A stretch of 48,750 nt of DNA, taken from JAAYAY01 sp964429355. Lineage in GTDB: Bacteria; Planctomycetota; Planctomycetia; Pirellulales; Thermoguttaceae. A program made the position numbers and the translations under genes. The notes beneath the pieces are model-generated. The model did no database searches. It was not told the DNA's origin and saw only the letters and a program-made list of their open reading frames with translations. This document shows, piece by piece, positions 1-6,542 of this stretch. How positions within the stretch are numbered: position 1 is the stretch's first letter; the number at the start of each line of letters is the position of its first letter. Where the stretch lies: the NCBI GenBank assembly GCA_964429355.1, contig CAYSCH010000018.1, positions 1 to 48,750 of the forward strand. The letters are read 5' to 3'.

Positions 1-687
1 GGTCCCTGCCCGCCGATCCCGCCCGGCCCGGGGCGCGTGGTCACCGGCACGTTCCACCACGCCTCGGCCCAGGTCCTCGATCTTCAAATCGACGATCTCT
101 CCGAGCCGATCGGCACCACCGCCAACCATCCCTTCTGGAGCGAGGACCGCCAGCAGTTCCTCCGCGCCGACGAGTTGGAAATTGGGGAGCGTCTTCGCAG
201 CCTTCACGGCACGACTCGGCTCGTCTCGGCCGTTCCGCGAACAGGCACCGAACCGGTCTACAACCTTGAGGTGCAGACGGAGCATGTCTACCATGTGGGA
301 ACGAGTGGCGCCCTGGTGCATAATGGCGCTCTGAATTGGTGTCCAAAAAGCGAGCGATGGCGCGACGTCAAGACGGGCCGATATGCGAAGGCCCCGAAGA
401 TCAACCAAAACAAGCAGCGTTCTCATGTGATGGGTACACCTGCATACAACAATCGAGTCAAACAAGGAAAGCCAACATCCGCGTTTGATGACGCGGCGAG
501 TGCTGAGGAACTTACGCTGGAGGCGTACAAATACGGGACGCCGGTCCCAGGTAGACCGCAGGCTAAGGACTACGATTTCGGGCAACCCATTGGAACGGGC
601 CCAAAGGGAGGGAGGCAATCGAGCGTTCGCGTACATGAAGATGCAAGCGGGCAGATTCACGGACACCCAAAGGGGCCAGAAACTTAG
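1..687 (+). CDS. C-terminal part of a polymorphic toxin with Hint (intein-like) processing domain
   Basis: The reading frame is open from base 1, so the N-terminus lies outside the window. The first ~100 visible codons carry late Hint blocks: the TANHPFWS motif (TxxHPFW type) and, at the end, VYNLEV..EHVYHVG..GALVHN, the usual Hint C-terminus with the conserved Asn. In known polymorphic toxins this autoprotease releases the C-terminal domain. What follows VHN is a ~115-residue basic tip ending in VRVHEDASGQIHGHP, which would be the toxin proper; the His-rich end resembles RNase-type toxin tips, but I cannot assign a named family. The gene stops 8 bases before the next ORF, the standard toxin then immunity layout. 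The Hint part is clear; toxin activity is inference. Confidence 0.75.
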   Translation, partial: GPCPPIPPGPGRVVTGTFHHASAQVLDLQIDDLSEPIGTTANHPFWSEDRQQFLRADELEIGERLRSLHGTTRLVSAVPRTGTEPVYNLEVQTEHVYHVGTSGALVHNGALNWCPKSERWRDVKTGRYAKAPKINQNKQRSHVMGTPAYNNRVKQGKPTSAFDDAASAEELTLEAYKYGTPVPGRPQAKDYDFGQPIGTGPKGGRQSSVRVHEDASGQIHGHPKGPET

Positions 688-695
688 GAGTGCTG

Positions 696-1172
696 ATGGG
701 GGACCTCATCTCCAGGCTATGCGCAGATGTCGTTGCGGCTTACGGATCGCTGGAAGATCCCGATTTCGGATTCGCAGCAAGGGAGTATGCCAAACGCCCG
801 TATGACCACCTTATAGCGCGGATTCGGTCGCGATTCACCGTTCAGGAAACGACCGACCTTAATGATGATGTCAGCGTCACTTTGGCGGTGACGGGAACTG
901 AAGTGGCTTTCAGCTTGTACCTCTCCTTGGTCGGCAGGTACGCGGCGCTGTTCCGTGTTTCCGGAGCAGACATCATTGAGCCGATCAAGGAATCGGATCT
1001 CGTCACGTGCCGTGAGGGAGCGGAATTCCTCAGCATTCTTGTCGAACACGAGTTGCGAGTGCTTGATCCTGACGTATTCCGGCTTGAAATCCCACTGCGG
1101 GATTTGAACTCCGATTCGGACAAGGCAGATTTCTTCAGTGTTCTTTTCACGCGTTCATGGGTGCCGTTTTGA
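696..1172 (+). CDS. Probable immunity protein to the upstream Hint toxin
   Basis: A 158-residue acidic soluble protein with no signal peptide or membrane segment. The ATG at 696 is preferred over the GTG at 690 because AGGAG at 686-690 sits 5 nt upstream; that Shine-Dalgarno overlaps the end of the toxin gene. No family was recognised. The role as immunity protein is inferred only from position directly behind a Hint toxin tip, small size and acidic composition against a basic partner. Confidence 0.55.
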   Translation: MGDLISRLCADVVAAYGSLEDPDFGFAAREYAKRPYDHLIARIRSRFTVQETTDLNDDVSVTLAVTGTEVAFSLYLSLVGRYAALFRVSGADIIEPIKESDLVTCREGAEFLSILVEHELRVLDPDVFRLEIPLRDLNSDSDKADFFSVLFTRSWVPF

Positions 1173-1316
1173 AATCGGATTGAATCTGGAATCGTGTCCC
1201 GCGTCGGAATTCCAACGCTAAGAAATACATCGATGCAGCGAATGCGGAGTTCTAGGATGGCAAGAAGAAAACCGGTGATAGGAGATGTGTATTGCATTCC
1301 GCCCACCACGCGTCGA

Positions 1317-1346
1317 TTGCACTCCCGCGTCCCCATCGTGTATAAA
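1317..1346 (+). promoter_or_regulatory. Candidate sigma70-type promoter
   Basis: TTGCAC at 1317-1322, an 18-nt spacer and TATAAA at 1341-1346 lie 60 bases before the start of the sulfotransferase remnant. The remaining bases between 1173 and 1405 show no gene. Confidence 0.4.
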
Positions 1347-1405
1347 GGGCAGCATCTTTCTGGGGCAGCATACCCCCTGCAACTCTTCTCCACGACGGGC
1401 GGACC

Positions 1406-1665
1406 ATGAAGCGACAGATCATTCTCGGGATGGGCGCCGGACAGTGCGGCGGTAACCTGTTGGCCAGCGTCCTCGACGGACAACCCAACGCCAAATTCAC
1501 CCACGAAGAACCACTTCTCCTCCGCTGGTACGTCAAACCCGGCGCACCGGGCGTCCGCCAGCGACTCGAGCGGATCCTCGAGCGCCGCACCGAACGCTTC
1601 ATCGGCGACGTCTCCTCCTTTTACCTCCCCTACGCCGAATAGGCGATCGAGTTCGATCTCGACAG
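1406..1665 (+). pseudogene. Truncated sulfotransferase-family gene
   Basis: The 78-codon ORF (1406-1642) begins MKRQIILGMGAGQCGG, matching the 5'-phosphosulfate-binding P-loop region of sulfotransferases (usually GxGRCGTT; here Gln and Gly replace Arg and Thr), followed by NLLASVLDGQPNA, THEEP and FIGDVSSFYLPYAE. Family members run about 250-300 residues. The TAG at 1640-1642 stands where a Glu codon would be expected, and the frame continues AIEFDLD for a few codons before all similarity is lost near 1665. I read this as a nonsense mutation plus loss of the 3' part. It could still make a short peptide, but not an enzyme. Confidence 0.6.
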
Positions 1666-1693
1666 ACCATGGAAACCACAACCGTTGTGGAAG

Positions 1694-1849
1694 CTATGGC
1701 TCCGACTTGCCCCCCAGTGCTTCGAGGGTCTTCTTCGCTGCCTCCGCAACGGTTGAGAAGTCATACATGGAGAGGTCGTCATTCCAGGGTTCAAAGTCGT
1801 ACTTTTTGTCGGTAAGGGCGGCTCGGAGATAGGGGATCGCCCAAACCAT
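1694..1849 (-). CDS. Small ORF, 51 residues, unknown
   Basis: A 51-codon frame from ATG at 1849, preceded by GGGAGAG 4 nt upstream and an in-frame stop shortly before that. The product has the composition of a real protein (WAIPYLRAALTDKKYDFEPW, then DLSMYDFSTVAEAAKKTLEA). It may be a genuine small gene or the 3' end of a gene lost when the neighbouring sulfotransferase gene was broken; it faces that remnant tail to tail. No family recognised. Confidence 0.35.
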   Translation of the reverse strand: MVWAIPYLRAALTDKKYDFEPWNDDLSMYDFSTVAEAAKKTLEALGGKSEP

Positions 1850-1954
1850 CGATCTCTCCCGCTATCGAAAACACAAGAGACGTTATCCTCTCCACATAAC
1901 ATACCGCCTCCGAGATACAGGCGCTAAATGCATCCCCTGCCCCCTAGACATGGT

Positions 1955-2743
1955 TCATGCCAGGCCGCCGAGAACCCGGCCCACCAGGAACGCGGCGCCG
2001 GCAGCAAGGCCCCCGACGGCAAGCGTCTCGAGGCCCGATTTCACCCAATTCTTCCCCGTGATCCGGACCTTGATCGCTCCCAGGGCAAAAAGAGTCGCCC
2101 CGGTAAGAACGCTGGCCGCCAAGAATGTGTCGACCTCGAAAGCGGGCACCATCCGAGCGACGACGTACGCCAGGAGGGGAACCAGGCCAAAGCAGAAAAA
2201 CGACATGAACGTAACAAGGCCGTTTCGGACCGGCGACTCATCGGTTCCCACGATACCCAGCTCCTCGACCATCATCACTTCCACCCAGGTCTCCTTGTGT
2301 CGCGCAAAGATATCGACAATCGTTTGGGCGTCTTCCTGGGGCAAACCCTTGGCCGTGTAGAGCTCGACCATTTCTTTCTTTTCCCCCGCCGGGTAGTTCT
2401 CGATCTCCCAGCGTTCCCTTTGCCTTTCGGCCTTCTCGTATTCGAGTTCCGACTTCGTACTGAGGTAATCGCCGACCGCCATCGATAGCCCGTCGGCCAG
2501 CAGGTTCGCGAAGCCGAGGATGAGCACGATTCCGGCACTCAGCTCGGCGCCTGCCACGCCGGCCACTACGGCAAAGGTGGTGATGATGCCGTCGAGGCCG
2601 CCGTAGACGGCGCTTTTGAGGTACTGGCCCTCTGCCCGCTGATGCCTTTCCTCAGCCCGGCTGGAGTGGGCGGCAATGGAGGCTTTCGGATCGCGATTGC
2701 GATACGCTTCCCTCGCGCCGCCCAGGTCTCTCGATGGTGACAT
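1955..2743 (-). CDS. VIT1/CCC1-family iron/manganese transporter
   Basis: A 262-residue membrane protein. After a charged ~40-residue N-terminus comes LKSAVYGGLDGIITTFAVV, the first-helix signature of the VIT1/CCC1 family, then a second helix (GIVLILGFANLLADGLSMA). A hydrophilic metal-binding helical stretch follows (STKSELEYEKAERQRERWEI with many Glu, then KKEMVELY, EVMMVEEL), and three C-terminal helices. The family moves Fe2+ or Mn2+ out of the cytoplasm; substrate here is inferred. GGAGAG lies 5 nt before the ATG. It is 42 bases downstream of rarA on the same strand, so co-transcription is likely though functionally unexplained. Confidence 0.85.
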   Translation of the reverse strand: MSPSRDLGGAREAYRNRDPKASIAAHSSRAEERHQRAEGQYLKSAVYGGLDGIITTFAVVAGVAGAELSAGIVLILGFANLLADGLSMAVGDYLSTKSELEYEKAERQRERWEIENYPAGEKKEMVELYTAKGLPQEDAQTIVDIFARHKETWVEVMMVEELGIVGTDESPVRNGLVTFMSFFCFGLVPLLAYVVARMVPAFEVDTFLAASVLTGATLFALGAIKVRITGKNWVKSGLETLAVGGLAAGAAFLVGRVLGGLA

Positions 2744-2785
2744 GTCGTCTCTCCGCTGCGTCGTCTCTGGCAGGTATCCCGCGGG

Positions 2786-4126
2786 CTATTTCTTCTTCCC
2801 GGCTCGAAGTCGCTCGCGAATGCTCTTGAGCCGCTCTGCCAGCTCCTTCTCATACCCTCGGTCCACCGGCCGGTAATACTCACGCTCCACGCCCAGATAG
2901 TCCTGTTCCGCCACTCCTCCTTCGCAGTCGTGAGCATACTGGTACTCCTTGCCGTGCCCCAGCCGCTTCGAACCCGAGTAATGGGTGTCGCGCAGGTGAA
3001 CAGGGACGGGCAGCAGACGCCCCTCGCGAACATCCTGCCGCGCCTCGCCGATGCCGATGGTGGCAGCGTTCGACTTGGGAGCGCAGGCCAGGTAGGTCAC
3101 CGCCTGGGCCAACGTGAGCTGGCACTCCGGCAGACCCACCAGCTCGCAGGCACGCGCCGCGGCCACCGCCACCACCAGCCCCTGCGGATCCGCGTTGCCA
3201 ACGTCCTCGCTGGCCAGAATCACCAGCCGACGGGCGACAAATCGCACATCCTCACCCCCCTCCAGCATCCGCGCCAGCCAGTAGAGGCCCGCATCCGGAT
3301 CGCTGCCACGGATACTCTTGATCAGCGCGCTGACCGTATCGTAGTGCGAATCGCCATCTCGATCGTAGGCCACGGCCTTGCGCTGGACCGATTCCTCGGC
3401 CAGATGCCGCGTGAACTCGATCGGCGACTCGTGGGACGAAAGCACTCCGATCTCCAACGCCGACAACGCCCGTCGCGCGTCCCCGTCGCTCACCTCGGCC
3501 AGAAACTGCAGTGCATCGTCGTGCATCCGCACGTCAAAGTTGCCCAGCCCGCGGTTCTTGTCTGCCAGGGCGCGGCGGATGAGGGTCGTGATGTCGTCGT
3601 TCGAGAGCGGTTCGAACTGAAACACCCGGCTGCGGCTGACCAGGGCGCTGTTGATCGTGAAGAACGGGTTCTCGGTCGTCGCCCCCACGAGAATGACAAC
3701 GCCGTTTTCAACCTCCGGCAGCAGCACATCCTGCTGGGCCTTGTTGAAGCGGTGGATTTCGTCCACGAACAGCAGCGTCCGCCGAGACTCGGTGGCCAGG
3801 AAAGTATCGGCCTCCGCCAGCACCTCGCGAAGCTCCTTCACACCGCTGGTCACCGCGCTGATCTGCCGAAACCTGCTCCGGCTCTCCGTGGCCAACAACC
3901 GGGCCAACGTGGTTTTCCCGGTGCCGGGCGGGCCGTAAAACACAACGGACCCCAGCCGATCTGCCTCCAGCAGGCGTCTGAGCAGTCTGCCAGGCCCCAG
4001 GAAATGCTGTTGCCCCACAAACTCGTCCAGCCTTGCAGGTCGCATTCGAGCCGCCAGCGGCAAGGCCTGACGCCGGTTCGCATCTTCGCCGGCCTGGAAG
4101 AGAGACGGAGGGTGTTGTCTGGACAT
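2786..4126 (-). CDS. rarA: Replication-associated recombination protein A (RarA/MgsA AAA+ ATPase)
   Basis: The 446-residue product matches the family's usual length. RMRPARLDEFVGQQHFLGPG opens the AAA+ core; Walker A is GPPGTGKTT (residues 65-73), Walker B/DEIH-like is LLFVDEIHRFNK (119-129), sensor 1 is VGATTENPFF, followed by SDGDARRAL (sensor 2). The C-terminal part (DPDAGLYWLARMLEGGEDVR, then SEDVGNADP) is the tetramerisation region typical of RarA/WRNIP1. The protein acts at stalled replication forks with single-stranded DNA ends. No clear Shine-Dalgarno was seen before the ATG at 4126. Confidence 0.93.
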   Translation of the reverse strand: MSRQHPPSLFQAGEDANRRQALPLAARMRPARLDEFVGQQHFLGPGRLLRRLLEADRLGSVVFYGPPGTGKTTLARLLATESRSRFRQISAVTSGVKELREVLAEADTFLATESRRTLLFVDEIHRFNKAQQDVLLPEVENGVVILVGATTENPFFTINSALVSRSRVFQFEPLSNDDITTLIRRALADKNRGLGNFDVRMHDDALQFLAEVSDGDARRALSALEIGVLSSHESPIEFTRHLAEESVQRKAVAYDRDGDSHYDTVSALIKSIRGSDPDAGLYWLARMLEGGEDVRFVARRLVILASEDVGNADPQGLVVAVAAARACELVGLPECQLTLAQAVTYLACAPKSNAATIGIGEARQDVREGRLLPVPVHLRDTHYSGSKRLGHGKEYQYAHDCEGGVAEQDYLGVEREYYRPVDRGYEKELAERLKSIRERLRAGKKK

Positions 4127-4548
4127 AAGAAGCCCTCACACAACGTACGAGTTTCCCACGGGCATGAATGTGATCTTGTGAGCGGCTCTTAAAAGGCGCC
4201 CCGCCACAGAATAATTATGCAATGTCGTCCACATGGGCCGTGTGTGCAACCTGTCAGGCGCGCTGCAATCCTGCTTTGCGTAACGGAAGATTCTGCCTGA
4301 CGATCCATTCTACCCAAAGCCGGGCCTTCTGTCAGACGGACGGGTGGCGATCGATGGTATCCAACTCATCGTCTGCGGGTTGTACGGATGGCCAGACTCA
4401 AGATTCGATGTCTCCACGGCAATTGCTGTGAGTTTCCTGGTACGCTTTTCCGATAAACGCATACAGTTGGGGGGAGAGCAGGATCGTTGCAGGGCGGCAA
4501 ACGCCGTCCTCTGGTGGGGTTTAGCAACCGTCGTTCCGGACTCCTGCG
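4127..4548. other. Divergent intergenic region, no gene seen
   Basis: Separates rarA (minus) from the histidine kinase gene (plus), so it must hold both promoters. An A+T-rich patch (AATAATTAT, 4209-4217) is the only local feature. The open frames here have no protein-like composition or start signals. Confidence 0.5.
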
Positions 4549-5538
4549 ATGCGATCAGACTGTCTCAGCGGTGTCGTTCTCTTGCTCTTGCTGGTAGTTG
4601 GGGCCTCCCTTTCACCAGATTGGCAATCCTGGCCCTGGATTGCCGTTGGATGCTTCCTCATGGTCGTCGCCTCGTCAGTCACGGGCACGATTCTGCTGCT
4701 GAACCGCCGTCTGCGCGAAAGCGAATCTTTGCGGCAAGAGGCGGAAAAATTCGCCGCCAGCGGCCGGTTGGCCGCCTGTGTGGCCCATGAAATCAACAAT
4801 CCCCTGGGCGGCATCGTCAATTGTCTCCACCTCGTCAAGGCCACCTTGAAGCCGGATCATCCTGCCCGACGGTATCTCGCGGCCGCCGAAAAAGAGACCA
4901 CAAGAATCATCCATATCGTGCGGCAGGTATTGATGATTCATCGGTCCCAACCCGAAAAAGCCCGCATTCTTCACGTCGATGCGGTGATCGACGACGTGGT
5001 GTTGATGTTGCAGCCCCTCACCCGTGAGCGAAACGTACGAATCGAATTGCGGGGCCCTGATCGGAAGGGGCCGATCCTGCTGCCCGAGGAGTCGTTGCGC
5101 CAGGTGTTGTTCAATCTGCTCACAAACGCCATCGAGGCTTCCTCGGCCGGCGACACGGTTCACGTTGAGGTATCGCAATCCGACTCGTTTGTGGAGATCG
5201 CCGTGTCCGACAGCGGCAAGGGTATTCCCGCCGAGATCATGGATCGAGTTCTCGAGCCCTTTTTCACAACGAAGATCGATTCTGGCGCGAAGTTGGGCCT
5301 GGGACTTCCCATCTCATGGCGAATTGTACAATCACTCGGGGGCACCCTGAAATTCGACTCGTGGCCCGGCCGAGGAACACGCTGCCTTCTTCATATCCCG
5401 TTCTCCACAATTGCCAGGTCCGACACCAGACCTCGCGACGAACGAACGGCAAGGACGCATCTCCGCCTACCGGCGGGGCGCCGCGCAGAGACACACCTTG
5501 ATCCACGAATCCGCGGGACAGGAGTAAACCATGGTTGA
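4549..5538 (+). CDS. Membrane sensor histidine kinase
   Basis: 329 residues. Two hydrophobic segments (about residues 7-22 and 29-52) with only ~6 residues between them leave essentially no periplasmic sensor. A short coiled stretch leads into the H-box VAHEINNPLGG with phosphoacceptor His80. The catalytic domain shows N-box FNLLTNAIEAS (Asn193), G1 DSGKGIP, F-box EPFFTTK and G2 LGLGLPIS. The C-terminal ~40 residues are Arg-rich and unrelated to the kinase fold. Its last 8 bases overlap the response regulator gene, so the two form a two-component pair in one operon. With no evident sensory domain, it may sense via the membrane or a partner such as the downstream chemoreceptor; that is inference. 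Confidence 0.9.
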   Translation: MRSDCLSGVVLLLLLVVGASLSPDWQSWPWIAVGCFLMVVASSVTGTILLLNRRLRESESLRQEAEKFAASGRLAACVAHEINNPLGGIVNCLHLVKATLKPDHPARRYLAAAEKETTRIIHIVRQVLMIHRSQPEKARILHVDAVIDDVVLMLQPLTRERNVRIELRGPDRKGPILLPEESLRQVLFNLLTNAIEASSAGDTVHVEVSQSDSFVEIAVSDSGKGIPAEIMDRVLEPFFTTKIDSGAKLGLGLPISWRIVQSLGGTLKFDSWPGRGTRCLLHIPFSTIARSDTRPRDERTARTHLRLPAGRRAETHLDPRIRGTGVNHG

Positions 5539-6274
5539 GACTGCGTCGATTCTGATTGCCGACGATGAACAGGTCTTTCGCGAGACCACTGCCGATCTTC
5601 TGCGTCTGCGAGACTATCGCTGCGACTGCGTTGCCGAGTCGGAATCGGTCCTCTCGGCGCTCAAAGATCAGCCTTTCGACCTGGTCGTGGCAGACATTCG
5701 AATGCCCGGCAATTCCGGGCTGCAACTGGTCGAAAAGATCCACCGCGAGTATCCGGGATTGCCTGTGATTCTGGTTACCGGCGCCCCTTCTCTCGATTCA
5801 GCGATTCGCTCGATCGAGCTCCCGGTGGTGGCCTATCTGACCAAGCCTCTGAACCTGGAATCGTTCTATGAGCATGTGGACCGGTGCATTGCCCGATCGA
5901 CAACGCGGCGTCTGCTGCACGACGTCCAGCAGAAGATCCTGGCCTGTGCCCGGGAGCTGGAAATGCTGGAGACCGAAATGTCGGACATGACGCAGAATTC
6001 CGTGAAAAGGGAGACCGCCGAAACCGTGACCGGCGCCGTTCGGTTGCTGCTGGAAACGCTCAGATCCCTCGAACCCGTCTGGCGCCGCTACGCAAGCGAC
6101 GGAGAGGTCGCCAGCGTGCAGGCAATGGTGACGTCGCCCCGTGAACTTGCGTTCCAGGAGGCTGTCGAGTACGGCGTGCTGGTTCTCGAACGGACCCGCA
6201 AGTCGTTCAAATCAAAGGAACTCGGTGAGCTGCGCCAGCGGTTGCGGCGCCTGCTCGACGAATCGCATGCGTAA
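5531..6274 (+). CDS. Response regulator: receiver domain plus helical C-terminal half, no DNA-binding domain seen
   Basis: 247 residues. Residues 1-120 are a complete receiver: acidic pair Asp11/Asp12, phosphoacceptor Asp55 in VVADIRMPG, Thr83 (LVTGAP) and Lys105 (YLTKPL). Residues ~125-247 are charged and helical, likely a coiled coil, without a recognisable HTH, GGDEF or ATPase output domain. It therefore probably acts by protein contact or as a phosphate sink. The start overlaps the kinase gene by 8 bases (translational coupling). The kinase-regulator pair precedes a methyl-accepting protein, which suggests a signalling locus. Confidence 0.88.
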   Translation: MVETASILIADDEQVFRETTADLLRLRDYRCDCVAESESVLSALKDQPFDLVVADIRMPGNSGLQLVEKIHREYPGLPVILVTGAPSLDSAIRSIELPVVAYLTKPLNLESFYEHVDRCIARSTTRRLLHDVQQKILACARELEMLETEMSDMTQNSVKRETAETVTGAVRLLLETLRSLEPVWRRYASDGEVASVQAMVTSPRELAFQEAVEYGVLVLERTRKSFKSKELGELRQRLRRLLDESHA

Positions 6275-6276
6275 GT

Positions 6277-6300
6277 CACCCCCATATTTTCATGGGGGGT
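6277..6300 (+). terminator. Hairpin just after the response regulator gene
   Basis: ACCCCCAT and ATGGGGGGT form an 8-bp stem around a 6-base loop, beginning 3 bases after the stop codon. There is no T-run, so termination is uncertain; it may instead insulate the promoter that follows at once. Confidence 0.4.
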
Positions 6301-6302
6301 AA

Positions 6303-6330
6303 TTGACATCGATAAAACGTGAGCTACGGT
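6303..6330 (+). promoter_or_regulatory. Promoter for the candidate RNA and chemoreceptor gene
   Basis: A perfect -35 box TTGACA (6303-6308), a 16-nt spacer and a weaker -10 TACGGT (6325-6330). It lies just after the response-regulator hairpin and ahead of the structured segment, so transcription would begin near 6337. Confidence 0.5.
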
Positions 6331-6336
6331 TGGGAG

Positions 6337-6495
6337 GAAACATCCCGGTCCGGAAGGATCGTGGGATGGAAGCCCCCGGAAAGTTGCCGCGGGGCGCCTG
6401 GTTGGGCGAGGCAAACGAATCGCCCATTGAAGGCACAATCGAGACAATACCCGCCTCCGTATCGAGCGCGAGTTGTCCCGATTGTGCCTTTTTTT
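6337..6495 (+). ncRNA. Candidate structured small RNA or 5' leader upstream of the chemoreceptor gene
   Basis: Between a promoter match and a strong intrinsic terminator lie, in order: a short stem around 6332-6346 with GGA in the loop; GGTCC-GGAA-GGATC (6347-6360), a GNRA-type tetraloop hairpin; GCCCCCGG / CCG-C-GGGGC (6372-6395), 8 bp with one bulge; GGGCGA / TCGCCC (6404-6425); then the terminator. GGA occurs repeatedly in the first 50 bases, as in CsrA/RsmA-titrating RNAs. No convincing ORF was seen. It could be a stand-alone small RNA, or a leader in which ligand- or protein-controlled termination governs the chemoreceptor gene 48 bases on. It matched none of the riboswitch cores I compared by eye (cyclic-di-GMP-I, cobalamin, guanidine-I). 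Confidence 0.45.
6431..6495 (+). terminator. Strong intrinsic terminator between response regulator and chemoreceptor genes
   Basis: A 17-base arm at 6431-6447 pairs with 6473-6489 with one mismatch and is followed directly by seven T residues (6489-6495). This is the best rho-independent terminator in the window. It lies upstream of an ORF on the same strand, so it either ends a small RNA or acts as an attenuator. Confidence 0.75.
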
Positions 6496-6542
6496 GTCGA
6501 CTTTCATCCGTTGTTTACCGAGGCGCAAAAAGGGGGACCCCC

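Noticed and set aside
2930..4192. Long plus-strand open frame opposite rarA
   Set aside because: It is the antisense shadow of rarA; composition is His/Gln/Arg-rich and it has no domain.
6337..6495. Cyclic-di-GMP or cobalamin riboswitch
   Set aside because: None of the core motifs of these classes is present; only a generic structured RNA is supported.
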